Source of the DNA: an uncultured Clostridium sp.
GTDB taxonomy: Bacteria > Bacillota > Clostridia > Clostridiales > Clostridiaceae
DNA: 64,000 nt
Assembly: GCF_934754925.1 (NCBI RefSeq)
Contig: NZ_CAKVJA010000010.1
Span: 1-64,000 of the forward strand
Direction of reading: 5' to 3'
The notes under the pieces are model-generated. The model ran no database searches and had not been told where the DNA came from. It was given only the letters and a program-made list of their open reading frames with translations. The stretch's first letter is position 1. Every line of letters starts with the position of its first letter. Of the stretch, positions 18,531-27,655 are shown piece by piece. A program made the position numbers and the translations under genes.

Positions 18531-18779
18531 TAAAACACCCCTATTACTAAATTTCTAAATCTTATTATACTATTTTAAATCAAATTTTAAAGAAGTTTAT
18601 AATAAATTGCTCTAAATTTAACAGTTAGTCTATAAATTTTAATAATTATTTGATAAAATATGTTTATATATAACTAAATTTTAAAGTATAGTATTACTTT
18701 CAAATTTAGTTGTCAAACGTTATTATTATAAAATTTTAATAATAATAATGTTTTTTAGAAATTTGGATGGAGGTTTTAA

Positions 18780-20021
18780 ATGAAATTATTAAAAAATTAT
18801 TATCCACCCTATGTAATCCTTTCCATTTTGTATTTGTTTTTTATTGTATTTGCTTTTTGCTTAGATTCACCCTCTGAAATCTTTCATGGTCTAAAATCTA
18901 TAATATTATCTTCTGATATATTAATTACTGATTATATGGAACTTGGTGGAATTGGAGCTGCTTTAGTAAATGCTGCTATGACAAGTTTATTATCGCTATT
19001 TCTTTTAATTATTATAGGAATTAAGCCTAATGGTTCAACAATAATGTCCTTATGGCTTATGACTGGGTTCTCTTTTCTAGGTAAAAACATATTTAATATT
19101 TGGCCTATTATATTTGGTGTTTATTTATTTTCCAGATATCAAAAAGAACAATTTCTTAATTATACATTAGTTGCTTTATTAGGTACTTCACTTTCTCCTA
19201 TAGTAAGTCAAATTAGCTTTAATAACAATGAGTATACCTTATTTTCAATAACATTAGGTATACTAGTTGGTATTGTAGTAGGTTTTGTCCTACCACCTAT
19301 AGCTTCCTATAGCATAAAGGCTCATAATGGGTATAATTTATACAATATTGGGTTTGCTAGTGGATTACTTGCTACATTGCTAATGTCAATAATGAGAGGC
19401 TTTGGCATTAACTTAGATTCTAGGCTTATTTGGCATAGTGGATCAAATAACATTTTATTTATTTTACTCATTATTTGTTGTATTTATTTAATTGCTATTG
19501 GTATTATTTACGGTAAAAATAACAAAGATACTCTTACTAATATAAATAGACAAACTGGTAGATTAATAAGTGATTTTTATATCTTATTTGGAGAAACTTC
19601 ATATATTAATATGGGTATATTAGGTATATTAGCTACTTGTTTTGTTGTTCTTATTGGTGGAGATTTAAATGGTGCTACTATATGTGGGATTTTTACTATA
19701 ATAGGATTTGGGTGTTTTGGTAAAAATATCAAAAATACTATACCTATAGTTATGGGTGCAACTATAGCTGCCATATTTAATATAAATGACGTCACTTCTC
19801 CTTCCCTACTGCTATCTATATTATTTTCTACTACACTAGCTCCCATTTGTGGTAAATTTGGATGGAAATATGGTGTTTTAGCTGGTATAATTCATGTTAA
19901 TATAGTTACAAATATAGGATATTTACATGGTGGTCTTAATCTTTATAATAATGGTTTAGCTGGAGGCTTTGTTGCAATGATATTAATTCCATTAATAACC
20001 ACCTTTAAAAAGGAGATCTAA
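18780..20021 (+). CDS. DUF1576 multi-pass membrane protein
   Basis: This 413-residue protein has about 10-12 membrane segments in two similar halves: GGIGAALVNAAMTSLL...MTGFSFLGKNIFNIWPI in the first and GGDLNGATICGIFTIIGFGCFGKNIKNTIPI in the second. The two FLGKN/CFGKN repeats point to an internal duplication, as in the DUF1576 family. A transport role is likely but not established. The ribosome-binding site TGGAGG is good. The small gene at 20025 follows after 3 bp and must be cotranslated. Confidence 0.8.
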   Translation: MKLLKNYYPPYVILSILYLFFIVFAFCLDSPSEIFHGLKSIILSSDILITDYMELGGIGAALVNAAMTSLLSLFLLIIIGIKPNGSTIMSLWLMTGFSFLGKNIFNIWPIIFGVYLFSRYQKEQFLNYTLVALLGTSLSPIVSQISFNNNEYTLFSITLGILVGIVVGFVLPPIASYSIKAHNGYNLYNIGFASGLLATLLMSIMRGFGINLDSRLIWHSGSNNILFILLIICCIYLIAIGIIYGKNNKDTLTNINRQTGRLISDFYILFGETSYINMGILGILATCFVVLIGGDLNGATICGIFTIIGFGCFGKNIKNTIPIVMGATIAAIFNINDVTSPSLLLSILFSTTLAPICGKFGWKYGVLAGIIHVNIVTNIGYLHGGLNLYNNGLAGGFVAMILIPLITTFKKEI

Positions 20022-20024
20022 CTT

Positions 20025-20369
20025 ATGAAATTTAAAATCGAAAAAAACATCAAAATTATTAATGAATTAATAACTTATTTTTACAAACTTGGAACTATTG
20101 ATGTTCACATTGATTTAACTTCTGATGATGAAAATTCATATTTTAACATCTATGGACAAGTTAATAATATTTCAAAAGATGAATTAGAGTATTTAGCCTG
20201 TATTCTAAATACTCCAAGGCAATACGAAGTTGAAAATTATTATTGGAATCTTGGAGGTGAATGTGAGTTTGACTCTGAACTGACACTAGTAGGAATGATG
20301 ATAAACTCAGCCAAAGTTTCTTATAAAGATGGTATTTTAAAAATTAGTATACTTCGTGAAGAAAACTAA
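20025..20369 (+). CDS. Small conserved hypothetical protein paired with DUF1576 protein
   Basis: The 114-residue soluble protein has no signal peptide or membrane segment. It is acidic and predicted alpha/beta, with EYLACILNTPRQYEVENYYWNLGGE as its most distinctive stretch (residues about 66-90). Its ribosome-binding site AAGGAGAT lies inside the end of the DUF1576 gene, 3 bp away, which suggests a cytoplasmic partner of that membrane protein. I do not recognise the family. Confidence 0.65.
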   Translation: MKFKIEKNIKIINELITYFYKLGTIDVHIDLTSDDENSYFNIYGQVNNISKDELEYLACILNTPRQYEVENYYWNLGGECEFDSELTLVGMMINSAKVSYKDGILKISILREEN

Positions 20370-20401
20370 ATTGTTAGTTAAAGCTTAAGTACCGTGATAC
20401 C

Positions 20402-20467
20402 GAAAATTAATGATATAACCTCCATTAAGTCATATAATACTTCCTTCCGGTTATATCATTAATTTTT
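20402..20467. terminator. Convergent terminator hairpin
   Basis: Arms AAAATTAATGATATAACC and GGTTATATCATTAATTTTT form an 18-bp stem with a long loop between the convergent hypothetical gene and sfsA. A T-run exists in both directions. Confidence 0.7.
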
Positions 20468-20517
20468 CTCTATCACTAGCTTTAAAGCTAAAAGATACAA
20501 TTTATCTACAGAACACC

Positions 20518-21210
20518 TTAAAGAATAATTTCAACAGGATTATTTATTTCTATACTATCCTCTGTTACTATACAATTATACGCAAAAATATCTACTCCAC
20601 TTTCTTTTGCAAATCTTAGTGCATCTCCAAATTCCTTATCTCTTATGTCATTTGGCGAGAATTTCTTTACATCTTCTAATTGTATTAAAAACATTGCACC
20701 AGCTCCATAACCTTGTTTTTTAGCTTCAACTAATTCTAATAAATGTCTAGCTCCCCTTTCTGTTGGTGCATCTGGAAACCTAGCATATCCATTCTCCTCT
20801 AAAGTAACTCCCTTTACTTCTAGAAAATATTCCTTTTCATCATCTGTAGATATCTTAAAGTCAAATCTACTTTTTCCAAATGTCTTTTCTCTCAAAATAT
20901 TAGTATACTCTTCTAACCCCTTTATTTTTTTATTTCTTAATGCTTCATCAACCACCTTATTGGGTATTTGTGAATCTATACTTATAAGTTTTTCTTCTTT
21001 ATATACAGCAATTAAATCATAGGGGGTCTTCCTTGTAGGATTAGATTCTTCTCTTAAAAATACAGTACATCCAGGTATTAATATTTCTCTACATCGACCT
21101 GTATTAGGTACATGAACCTTTATTTCTTCTTCATTTAGCTTTACAATTGCATTAAACCTATTAGGTCTACTTACAAACTCTGCTTTAAGTATTTTTTTAT
21201 TATATTTCAT
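20518..21210 (-). CDS. sfsA: Sugar fermentation stimulation protein SfsA
   Basis: This 230-residue SfsA homologue has the family's typical motifs: AEFVSRPNRFNAIV at the N-terminus, HVPNTGRCREILIPG, DSQIPNKVV, FLEVKGVTLEE (nuclease-like Asp/Glu-Lys core), FPDAPTERGARHL and the C-terminal FSPNDIRD. SfsA has a DNA-binding OB-like domain and a restriction-nuclease-like fold; its cellular role is poorly defined. Length is normal. The upstream region is unusual for its dense DnaA boxes. Confidence 0.95.
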   Translation of the reverse strand: MKYNKKILKAEFVSRPNRFNAIVKLNEEEIKVHVPNTGRCREILIPGCTVFLREESNPTRKTPYDLIAVYKEEKLISIDSQIPNKVVDEALRNKKIKGLEEYTNILREKTFGKSRFDFKISTDDEKEYFLEVKGVTLEENGYARFPDAPTERGARHLLELVEAKKQGYGAGAMFLIQLEDVKKFSPNDIRDKEFGDALRFAKESGVDIFAYNCIVTEDSIEINNPVEIIL

Positions 21211-21286
21211 GTTTTCTCCTTATAATATTACATTTTCTCTTAATATTATTAATTTATTTATAAAATATTATATCTCCTAATAATAG

Positions 21287-21559
21287 TTATCCACAACTTT
21301 TCATTTTACAATTTAACTTTTTATTTGTATATTTAGTAAAAAACCATGTTATCCACAATTTTTGTCCACAATTATGTTAATACTGTTGATAACTTTTTAT
21401 TAGAATGCTTGTTCGATATTTTTAATTCAACATTCTATCTGCTTTTTCTACAATACCCCCTATCTTGTTATATATTTTTCTGATACCCTAATATATTGTG
21501 TCAATAGCTTTAGAAAAGTTTTCAACAGTTTTTTAAAGTTATCCACATTTTGTGGATAA
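21287..21559. other. DnaA-box cluster
   Basis: Four perfect TTATCCACA boxes occur at 21287-21295, 21349-21357, 21539-21547 and, reversed, 21551-21559. Near matches are TTGTCCACA at 21362-21370, TGTTGATAA at 21384-21392 and TTTTCAACA at 21519-21527. The last pair forms the palindrome GTTATCCACATTTTGTGGATAAC broken as two facing boxes. No dnaA or dnaN gene is near, so this looks like a DnaA-binding or titration site rather than the chromosomal origin. Confidence 0.7.
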
Positions 21560-21695
21560 CTTTTAACATTATTAAGATACTTTTTTCATATAAATAAAAC
21601 TATTCACATTAATTTATTTGTAAAACTTTCTTTAACTATTAATTATAATTCTCTATTTTTTAACTTATTACACTTATTTAAAATTATTTAAAGTA

Positions 21696-21750
21696 AAAAA
21701 TAAACTGTAGTCTATTAGATTATTTTCATCTAATTTAAACTACAGTTTAA
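21696..21750 (-). terminator. Terminator of the 58-residue membrane protein gene
   Basis: AAACTGTAGT and ACTACAGTTT, with an inner ATTAGAT/ATCTAAT pair, form a strong hairpin followed by ATTTTTTA on the minus strand, directly after the small gene's stop codon. Confidence 0.8.
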
Positions 21751-21755
21751 TTAAT

Positions 21756-21932
21756 TTAAAGTAATTTCTTATTCATAAATATTGTTACTAAATATTGAAT
21801 TATAAATATTCCTGGGCCTAAAAGCGCTGTTAATATAGGCCATACAAACTGATTTTGCACTTTTTCTTTAGCTAATTTATATGAGCAAAATACTGCTGCT
21901 ATTAATAATCCATATGAAACTATGTATGCCAT
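21756..21932 (-). CDS. Small membrane protein, 58 residues
   Basis: A short ORF encodes MAYIVSYGLLIAAVFCSYKL at its start and ends MNKKLL. It has two hydrophobic segments (residues about 3-18 and 31-53) separated by a charged KEKVQNQ linker, so a hairpin membrane protein is likely. Support comes from the AGGGGG ribosome-binding site eight bases before the ATG and from a dedicated terminator. I do not recognise a family. Confidence 0.7.
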   Translation of the reverse strand: MAYIVSYGLLIAAVFCSYKLAKEKVQNQFVWPILTALLGPGIFIIQYLVTIFMNKKLL

Positions 21933-22123
21933 TTGGTCATCCCCCTAATATTTAATACTTTTTTATTGTATATAATAAATTTTAAAATCTCAATAATAAT
22001 AAATTAAATTTCATTATTATTTATAAAATTTTAATTTATTAATTTTCTTTTAAAAAATTTTCAAAAAACCTTTACATTTTTTTTTTACTATGCTATCATA
22101 TCTATTGTAATTTAATAATCAAG

Positions 22124-22232
22124 CGTGTTACTGGTAATGCAGGCAAGGCTTAAATATGTATAAATTATTAATTAATCTCAAATAATATTTAAGGATAATT
22201 ATATAATTTATAGATGTTTGAGCCTTTTTTTA
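22124..22232 (+). promoter_or_regulatory. GlcT/LicT-type RNA antiterminator (RAT) and terminator
   Basis: The leader carries GTGTTACTGGTAATGCAGGC, the imperfect stem-loop recognised by BglG/SacY/GlcT antiterminators, at about 22124-22145. It overlaps AAGGCTTAAA (22145-22154), which pairs with TTTGAGCCTT (22217-22226) before a T-run to form the terminator. Binding of the antiterminator protein would open the PTS gene when its sugar is present. The regulator gene is not in this window. Confidence 0.85.
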
Positions 22233-22313
22233 TTGTTTAATAACAATACTGTATAAAGCTCATGCTATTATATTTATTTAATTCAAAATAAAATTTTAGG
22301 AGGAATAATCACG

Positions 22314-23993
22314 ATGATGCAATTTTTACAAAGAATTGGTAAAGCTATAATGCTTCCAATTGCTGCCCTTCCAATTGCAGGTATATTACTTGGTATCGGT
22401 GGTGCTTTCTTAGGTATCGCAACTTTACAAGATGCTCCTGCAATATATAGAGGATTAATTACTTTTGTTAACATTCCTGCAGTTACTGCTGTATTAACAG
22501 TTATGAAAAATGTAGGAGATATCGTATTTGGTAACTTACCAATATTATTTGCTGTTGGTGTTGCTGTTGGTTTAGCTAAAAAAGATAAAGGTACTGCTGC
22601 TTTAGCTGCTGTATTCGGATTCTTAGTAATGAACCAAGTTATATCTACACTTTTAGCTTTAGGTGTTACTCAATTAGGAGTTGTTACTCCTGATTCAGTT
22701 GGTAACTACAGTTCATATGTTACTACTAGCGTTGGTATATTCACATTAAATATGTCAGTATTTGGTGGTATAATTACTGGTTTAATAACTGCTTTATTAC
22801 ACAATAGATTCCATACAATTCAATTACCAGCTATTATAGGATTCTTCTCTGGATCAAGATTCGTTCCTATAGTTACTGCTGTTACTATGGCGTTTGTTGG
22901 TGCTATATTAGCATTCATATGGCCAGTTGTTCAAGATGGTATTAGCGTATTATCTACATTAGTTAAAAATGCTGGTGCAATCGGAACATTCTTCTACGGA
23001 TTAATTGAAAGAGCATTAATACCATTTGGTTTACATCACGTATTCTATACTCCATTCTGGTATAGTTCATTAGTTGAAGGTAATGTTTTAGTTAATGGTT
23101 CTGTTCAAACTGTTGCCGGTGCAAATACTGCATACTTCGTTCAATTATCAAGCATGTCAAGCTTAGTTGGTGCTTCTGCTTCAACTATGAGTGATATAAT
23201 TAGTGGAACTACTAGATTTATGGCTGGTAAATTCCCATTCATGATGTTTGGTCTTCCTGGTGCTGCATTTGCTATGTACAAAGCTGCTAAACCAAGCAAG
23301 AAAAAAGTTGTTGGTTCATTATTAGCTACAGCTGCATTAACATCATTCTTAACTGGTATAACTGAACCTTTAGAATTTACATTCTTATTTGTTGCTCCAG
23401 CTTTATATGTTGTACACTGTGTATTTGCAGGTTTAGCATTCTTCTTAATGGATGTATTAAATGTATTCATAGGTATGACATTCTCTGGTGGTGTAATTGA
23501 CTATGCATTATTTGGTTTACTTCCAGCTGGTGCTGGTGTTCCAACTAACTGGTATTGGGTTTTAGCTGTTGGTGCTGTATTTGCAGTATTATACTATGTA
23601 GTATTCTACTTCTTAATCACTAAGTTAAACTTAAAAACTCCAGGTAGAGAAGATGATAACGAAGAAACTAAGTTATTCACAAAAGCTGATTACCAAAAAG
23701 GTAAAGATGCTGCTTCTGAAGCTGCTCCAACAAAAACTTCTGCTAAAGGTGAAATAGCTGAAAAGGCTCCTCTAGTATTAGCTGCTTTAGGTGGAGAAGC
23801 AAACATAGTATCTGTTGATGCTTGTATCACAAGATTAAGAGTTGAAGTAAAAGATAAGGCAAATGTTAACAAGGATGAATTAAAGAACCTTGGTGCTGCT
23901 GGTGTTGTTGAAGTTGGTAACGGAATTCAAGCAATATTCGGTGCAAAAGCAGATGCTTACAAGAATGCTATAAACGAAATTCTTGGTGAATAA
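22314..23993 (+). CDS. PTS permease EIICB, glucose/N-acetylglucosamine type
   Basis: This 559-residue protein starts with the EIIC domain (residues about 1-420, about 10 membrane segments; RIGKAIMLPIAALPIAGILL at the start and the conserved GITEPLEFTFLF near residue 345). A linker and a C-terminal EIIB domain follow, with the phosphorylated Cys in VDACITRLRVEV (about residue 503). There is no EIIA domain, so it must borrow one. It imports and phosphorylates glucose or an aminosugar. The GlcT-like RAT in its leader favours glucose (ptsG), but I leave the symbol open. Codon use is skewed to highly expressed codons. Confidence 0.92.
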   Translation: MMQFLQRIGKAIMLPIAALPIAGILLGIGGAFLGIATLQDAPAIYRGLITFVNIPAVTAVLTVMKNVGDIVFGNLPILFAVGVAVGLAKKDKGTAALAAVFGFLVMNQVISTLLALGVTQLGVVTPDSVGNYSSYVTTSVGIFTLNMSVFGGIITGLITALLHNRFHTIQLPAIIGFFSGSRFVPIVTAVTMAFVGAILAFIWPVVQDGISVLSTLVKNAGAIGTFFYGLIERALIPFGLHHVFYTPFWYSSLVEGNVLVNGSVQTVAGANTAYFVQLSSMSSLVGASASTMSDIISGTTRFMAGKFPFMMFGLPGAAFAMYKAAKPSKKKVVGSLLATAALTSFLTGITEPLEFTFLFVAPALYVVHCVFAGLAFFLMDVLNVFIGMTFSGGVIDYALFGLLPAGAGVPTNWYWVLAVGAVFAVLYYVVFYFLITKLNLKTPGREDDNEETKLFTKADYQKGKDAASEAAPTKTSAKGEIAEKAPLVLAALGGEANIVSVDACITRLRVEVKDKANVNKDELKNLGAAGVVEVGNGIQAIFGAKADAYKNAINEILGE

Positions 23994-24032
23994 TTTTTCA
24001 TAAAAATTTGATGTATTTAAAATATTAGAGTT

Positions 24033-24060
24033 AAAAAAGTGGCTTAATGCCACTTTTTTA
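24033..24060. terminator. Convergent terminator between PTS gene and cfa
   Basis: AAAAAAGTGGC, a short loop TTAAT and GCCACTTTTTT form a symmetrical intrinsic terminator usable from both strands. Confidence 0.9.
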
Positions 24061-24100
24061 TTTATATTTTAATATATTTAATTATGATAATTAATTTAAA

Positions 24101-25279
24101 CTATTTATACATATACTCTCTTGTCATAGGCAAATTATTGTTAACTCCTTTAACAAATAATATTTGATGTAAGTCTATTACTCCATTATTAAATGAAGCT
24201 GCACAAGAATATAAATACATTCTCCACATTCTTATAAATTTTTCATCAAACATTTTTCTAACTTCATCTATATTATCATCAAAGTTTTTTGCCCAATGTA
24301 GCAATGTTTCTTTATAGTGTAACCTTAAATTTTCAACATCAATTGTATGATATTTATAATCAGCTGATATCTCTATTATCTCTCTAAAACTTGGTATAAC
24401 TCCTCCTGGGAATATATATTTCTTTATCCAAGCATCACCCTCTGATTCCTTAAGTCCACTTATGTAATGTAATAAGAATAATCCTCCTGATTTTAATACA
24501 GCATCAACGCTTTCAAAGAATAAATCGTAATTTGGTCTTCCTACATGTTCTAACATTCCAACACTTACAACTCTATCAAATGAGAGTCCACTCTTTTTTA
24601 GCTCTCTATAATCCATTAATCTTACATCTAATAAATCTTCAAGGTTATTTTCTTTTATTCTTTTTTTAAATTTTTTATATTGTTCTTCACTTAATGTTAT
24701 TCCTAATCCTTTAACTTTGTATTGTTTAGCTGCTTCTATAAGTAATCCTCCCCATCCGCAACCAATATCAAGCAAAGTTAATCCTTCTCTTAAATTAAGC
24801 TTTTTTAATATATGATTAATTTTATTTATTTGTGCATCATGCAATGATTCATTTTCATTTTTAAAATATGCACAAGAATAGCTTAAGGTATCATCTAGCC
24901 ATATTTTATAAAAGTCATTTCCTATATCATAATGTGATGAAACTTCCTGCTTCTGCTTTTTCATAGAGGTTGATCCACAAAATATCTTATTTAAACTTCT
25001 AAAGTTTGTAGAAAACTTATCTATACATTTTAGTAATTCATCAAATACAGTAAACATATCACCTTCTATTTCTAGATCCCCATTCATATAAGCTTCACCA
25101 AATGTTAATGAAGTACTAGTTAATAGATCTTTCTTTTTTAATGGTGCATTTAATATTATTCTAAACTTAGGTTCGTCATAACCTACTTTTATTTCTTCGC
25201 CATCCCAAAACTTTAATTTAAAGGAAAGCTCATCAAAGTTTTTTAGAAAGGTTTTAAAAAAACTTTTCTCTATATCCAT
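24101..25279 (-). CDS. cfa: Cyclopropane-fatty-acyl-phospholipid synthase
   Basis: A 392-residue SAM-dependent methyltransferase that adds a methylene bridge to unsaturated phospholipid chains. It has the N-terminal lipid-binding domain (FGEAYMNGDLEIEGD) and the signature SSHYDIGNDFYKIWLDDTLSYSCAYF. The SAM motif is LLDIGCGWGG and the active-site segments are VSVGMLEHVG and YIFPGG. I start it at the ATG at 25279, preceded by GGAG, rather than at the upstream ATG at 25321 that falls in an inverted repeat. It follows the radical SAM gene and may belong to one lipid-modification operon with it. Confidence 0.95.
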   Translation of the reverse strand: MDIEKSFFKTFLKNFDELSFKLKFWDGEEIKVGYDEPKFRIILNAPLKKKDLLTSTSLTFGEAYMNGDLEIEGDMFTVFDELLKCIDKFSTNFRSLNKIFCGSTSMKKQKQEVSSHYDIGNDFYKIWLDDTLSYSCAYFKNENESLHDAQINKINHILKKLNLREGLTLLDIGCGWGGLLIEAAKQYKVKGLGITLSEEQYKKFKKRIKENNLEDLLDVRLMDYRELKKSGLSFDRVVSVGMLEHVGRPNYDLFFESVDAVLKSGGLFLLHYISGLKESEGDAWIKKYIFPGGVIPSFREIIEISADYKYHTIDVENLRLHYKETLLHWAKNFDDNIDEVRKMFDEKFIRMWRMYLYSCAASFNNGVIDLHQILFVKGVNNNLPMTREYMYK

Positions 25280-25316
25280 ATAGTTAACTCCTCTCTTCAA
25301 GTTATAAAATAAATTA

Positions 25317-25387
25317 ACCATTGCTATTAATATATATTTATGGCGCTATATGAGAATTTAATAAATATATTATTAATAACAATGGTT
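25317..25387 (-). repeat. Inverted repeat in the radical SAM-cfa intergenic region
   Basis: Imperfect 25-bp arms, AACCATTGCTATTAATATAT to the left and its near-complement ending TAACAATGGTT to the right, flank a 20-nt centre. It could be a terminator-like RNA hairpin or an operator for cfa. Confidence 0.55.
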
Positions 25388-25480
25388 TAAAGCTTTTTAA
25401 CTTCTATATTAAATTATTCCATTTTTTATGAAATTTATTCAATATTACACCTAATTTATTTAATTTTACCTAATTCCTTA

Positions 25481-26851
25481 CTAATAATTCATCTTCTTTA
25501 TTTTCTTTTTCTCTATATTTTCTTGCCATAATGGTTCTGCTCTCTTAGCCCAAGTTAATCCATAGTTAATTGTCTTCTTACATAAATCATCGACATCTTC
25601 TGGATCTATATATTCTGTAGATTTTGCACCTGAATTCTTAACCATTTCTGCAATCTTAGGAGCATTATCTAATATTGGACATGGTCTAAATTGATTTTCA
25701 TTAAATGGTTGATTTTTTTGATATTCCATGAATAATGGTTGACCTAGGGCTTCTATTAAAGATACATCTTTTATATTTGCATTTGAATAATGACAGAATA
25801 CACATGGCTCTACATCACCATTTGCATTTATATGACAATATCTTCTTCCACCAGCTACACAACCTCCAACATATTCAGCATCATGCCAGAAATCCATATT
25901 AAATATTGATTTAGTGTTACGCCATGCTCTAATTGTTCTATATAATTTTTCTCTTTGATCTGGGTTTGCCATTAATGATGTATCTGTCTTGCATCCTATT
26001 GGCATAAATGTAAAGTACCAAGAGAAATAAGCTCCCTTATCTATCATTAAATCAATAAATTCTTCTGAAAGAACACTGTCACAATTTGCTGTTGTAAAGC
26101 AAGTTGAAAATCCAAATGGTATCCTATTGGATTTCATAAGATCCATAGCTCTCATAATATCCTTCCAAGAACCTTCCCCTCTTCGTCCATCTGTTGCATC
26201 ATCAAATCCCTCAACACTTATAGTTGGTACTAAATTTCCTACTTCAATTAAATCATCACAGAACTTTTGATCTATTAATGTTCCATTTGTAAAGAACATA
26301 AATATACAATCATTATGTTTTTTAGCTAATTTTAATATGTCATTTTTTCTAACTAATGGTTCTCCACCAGTCATTATATAAAAGTAAATTCCTAACTCTT
26401 TTCCTTCTGTAAATAATTTATCTAATTGTTCATAACTCAAATTTAATGCCTTATTATAATCAGCTGCCCAGCATCCTACACAATGCTTATTACAAGCTGT
26501 AGTTGGGTCTACAAGTATTGTAAATGGTATTTCGTGGCCATACTTTTCTTTATTTTTTTGTATTTCGGCCCAACCTCTAATTGATGCATTTAATAAAAAA
26601 TTTGTAAATACTGTTTGAACTATGTTTGGATGTACATTATTGATTATGTTACACATTAACTTAGTCCAGTTATTGTTAGGATCCTTTAAATATTCATCTA
26701 TCATATCATATTGTTCTACATATATTTTTTCTGTATCAAATTTTCTTATCCAACTCATAATCTTTGGTAAGTTTTTTTCTGGATCCTTTTTTAAATATCC
26801 TAAAACTTGTTTTAAGGCAAATTGTTGAATCTTATACTTTGGACTTAACAT
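25481..26851 (-). CDS. Radical SAM/SPASM-like protein next to cfa
   Basis: A 456-residue radical SAM enzyme with an unusual helical N-terminal domain (about 105 residues). The iron-sulfur motif is CNKHCVGCW (C-x3-C-x2-C, near residue 120), followed by GGEPL and a C-terminal Cys-rich segment (GGCVAGGRRYCHINANGDVEPCVFCHYS) suggesting an auxiliary cluster. The layout is like HpnH-type and other lipid-modifying radical SAM proteins. The next genes are cfa downstream and an MntP-like gene upstream, so a membrane-lipid or lipid-tail coupling reaction is an attractive but unproven idea. An in-frame peptide-maturase role is less likely as no precursor gene is visible. Confidence 0.75.
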   Translation of the reverse strand: MLSPKYKIQQFALKQVLGYLKKDPEKNLPKIMSWIRKFDTEKIYVEQYDMIDEYLKDPNNNWTKLMCNIINNVHPNIVQTVFTNFLLNASIRGWAEIQKNKEKYGHEIPFTILVDPTTACNKHCVGCWAADYNKALNLSYEQLDKLFTEGKELGIYFYIMTGGEPLVRKNDILKLAKKHNDCIFMFFTNGTLIDQKFCDDLIEVGNLVPTISVEGFDDATDGRRGEGSWKDIMRAMDLMKSNRIPFGFSTCFTTANCDSVLSEEFIDLMIDKGAYFSWYFTFMPIGCKTDTSLMANPDQREKLYRTIRAWRNTKSIFNMDFWHDAEYVGGCVAGGRRYCHINANGDVEPCVFCHYSNANIKDVSLIEALGQPLFMEYQKNQPFNENQFRPCPILDNAPKIAEMVKNSGAKSTEYIDPEDVDDLCKKTINYGLTWAKRAEPLWQENIEKKKIKKMNY

Positions 26852-26865
26852 TTAATCTCTCCCCT

Positions 26866-27447
26866 TCATATAATATTAAAATAATTACATATAACCCTTA
26901 TAGCAATAGTTAAAAGAATAACTCCTCCACATATATTTATTTGTTTTTTATATTTGTTCCCCATACAGTATCCAACCCATAACCCACATGTAACTAATGC
27001 ACTGGTTACAATAAATAAAACTACCATATTTATTAATATTTTCGTCCTTAACAATCCAAATCCAATTCCTAAAATAAATGCATCTATACTTGTTGCAAAT
27101 GCTAATCCAGCACTATATTTATATCCAAAAAACTCTTGCCTTTTTTCATCATAACTAGTAATTTTAAATGAATTTTTTAAAGATTTTACACCTAGATAAA
27201 TTAATATAATTGCTGAAAACCATTGATTTATAGATATAATTTTTTCATTTTGTATATTTAACATAGGAAATATTGCAATAATCATTCCAGCTGCTAACAT
27301 TAATGTTTGAATTAAGCCAAATATGATTCCAACCAAGGCAGCTGTTAATTTATTCAGTCTTCCTTGTGTAGATCCCCTAAATACCGCTATGGTGAATGCA
27401 TCTAATGATAATCCTACTGAAACTATAATTACTTCCCATAACCTCAT
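26866..27447 (-). CDS. MntP/YtaF-like six-helix membrane protein
   Basis: The 193-residue product has six predicted membrane segments and two related motifs of the MntP superfamily, VSVGLSLDAFTIAVFRGS near the start and LAFATSIDAFILGIGFG in the middle, each with a membrane-embedded Asp. MntP exports manganese; the sister family YtaF is linked to sporulation. I cannot separate the two here. I see no manganese riboswitch upstream. It is immediately upstream of the radical SAM gene on the same strand (about 14 bp). Confidence 0.8.
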   Translation of the reverse strand: MRLWEVIIVSVGLSLDAFTIAVFRGSTQGRLNKLTAALVGIIFGLIQTLMLAAGMIIAIFPMLNIQNEKIISINQWFSAIILIYLGVKSLKNSFKITSYDEKRQEFFGYKYSAGLAFATSIDAFILGIGFGLLRTKILINMVVLFIVTSALVTCGLWVGYCMGNKYKKQINICGGVILLTIAIRVICNYFNII

Positions 27448-27594
27448 TCATCCACTTCCCTCCTCATGTTTCTTATTTTAATAGTGCAATCCATATATTG
27501 GAATCTATAATTTATTTGTTTTGTATTCATAAATGAACAATTTTATTTCTTTGTAATTTTAAATATACAAATCCCTTAAATTGTATGTTTCAAA

Positions 27595-27642
27595 CCAAAA
27601 AAAAAGCTCTAATATGCAATTTACATACTAAAGCTTTTTACA
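27595..27642 (-). terminator. Terminator of the TetR-type gene
   Basis: AAAAAGCTTTAGTATG and CATATTAGAGCTTTTTTTTT on the minus strand form a hairpin with a long U-run just after the regulator's stop codon. Confidence 0.85.
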
Positions 27643-27655
27643 ATTTAAGTTGTTA

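Noticed and set aside
21287..21559. Chromosomal origin of replication
   Set aside because: DnaA boxes are dense, but dnaA, dnaN, recF and gyrB are absent from the neighbourhood and gene strand bias does not switch in a way I can defend.
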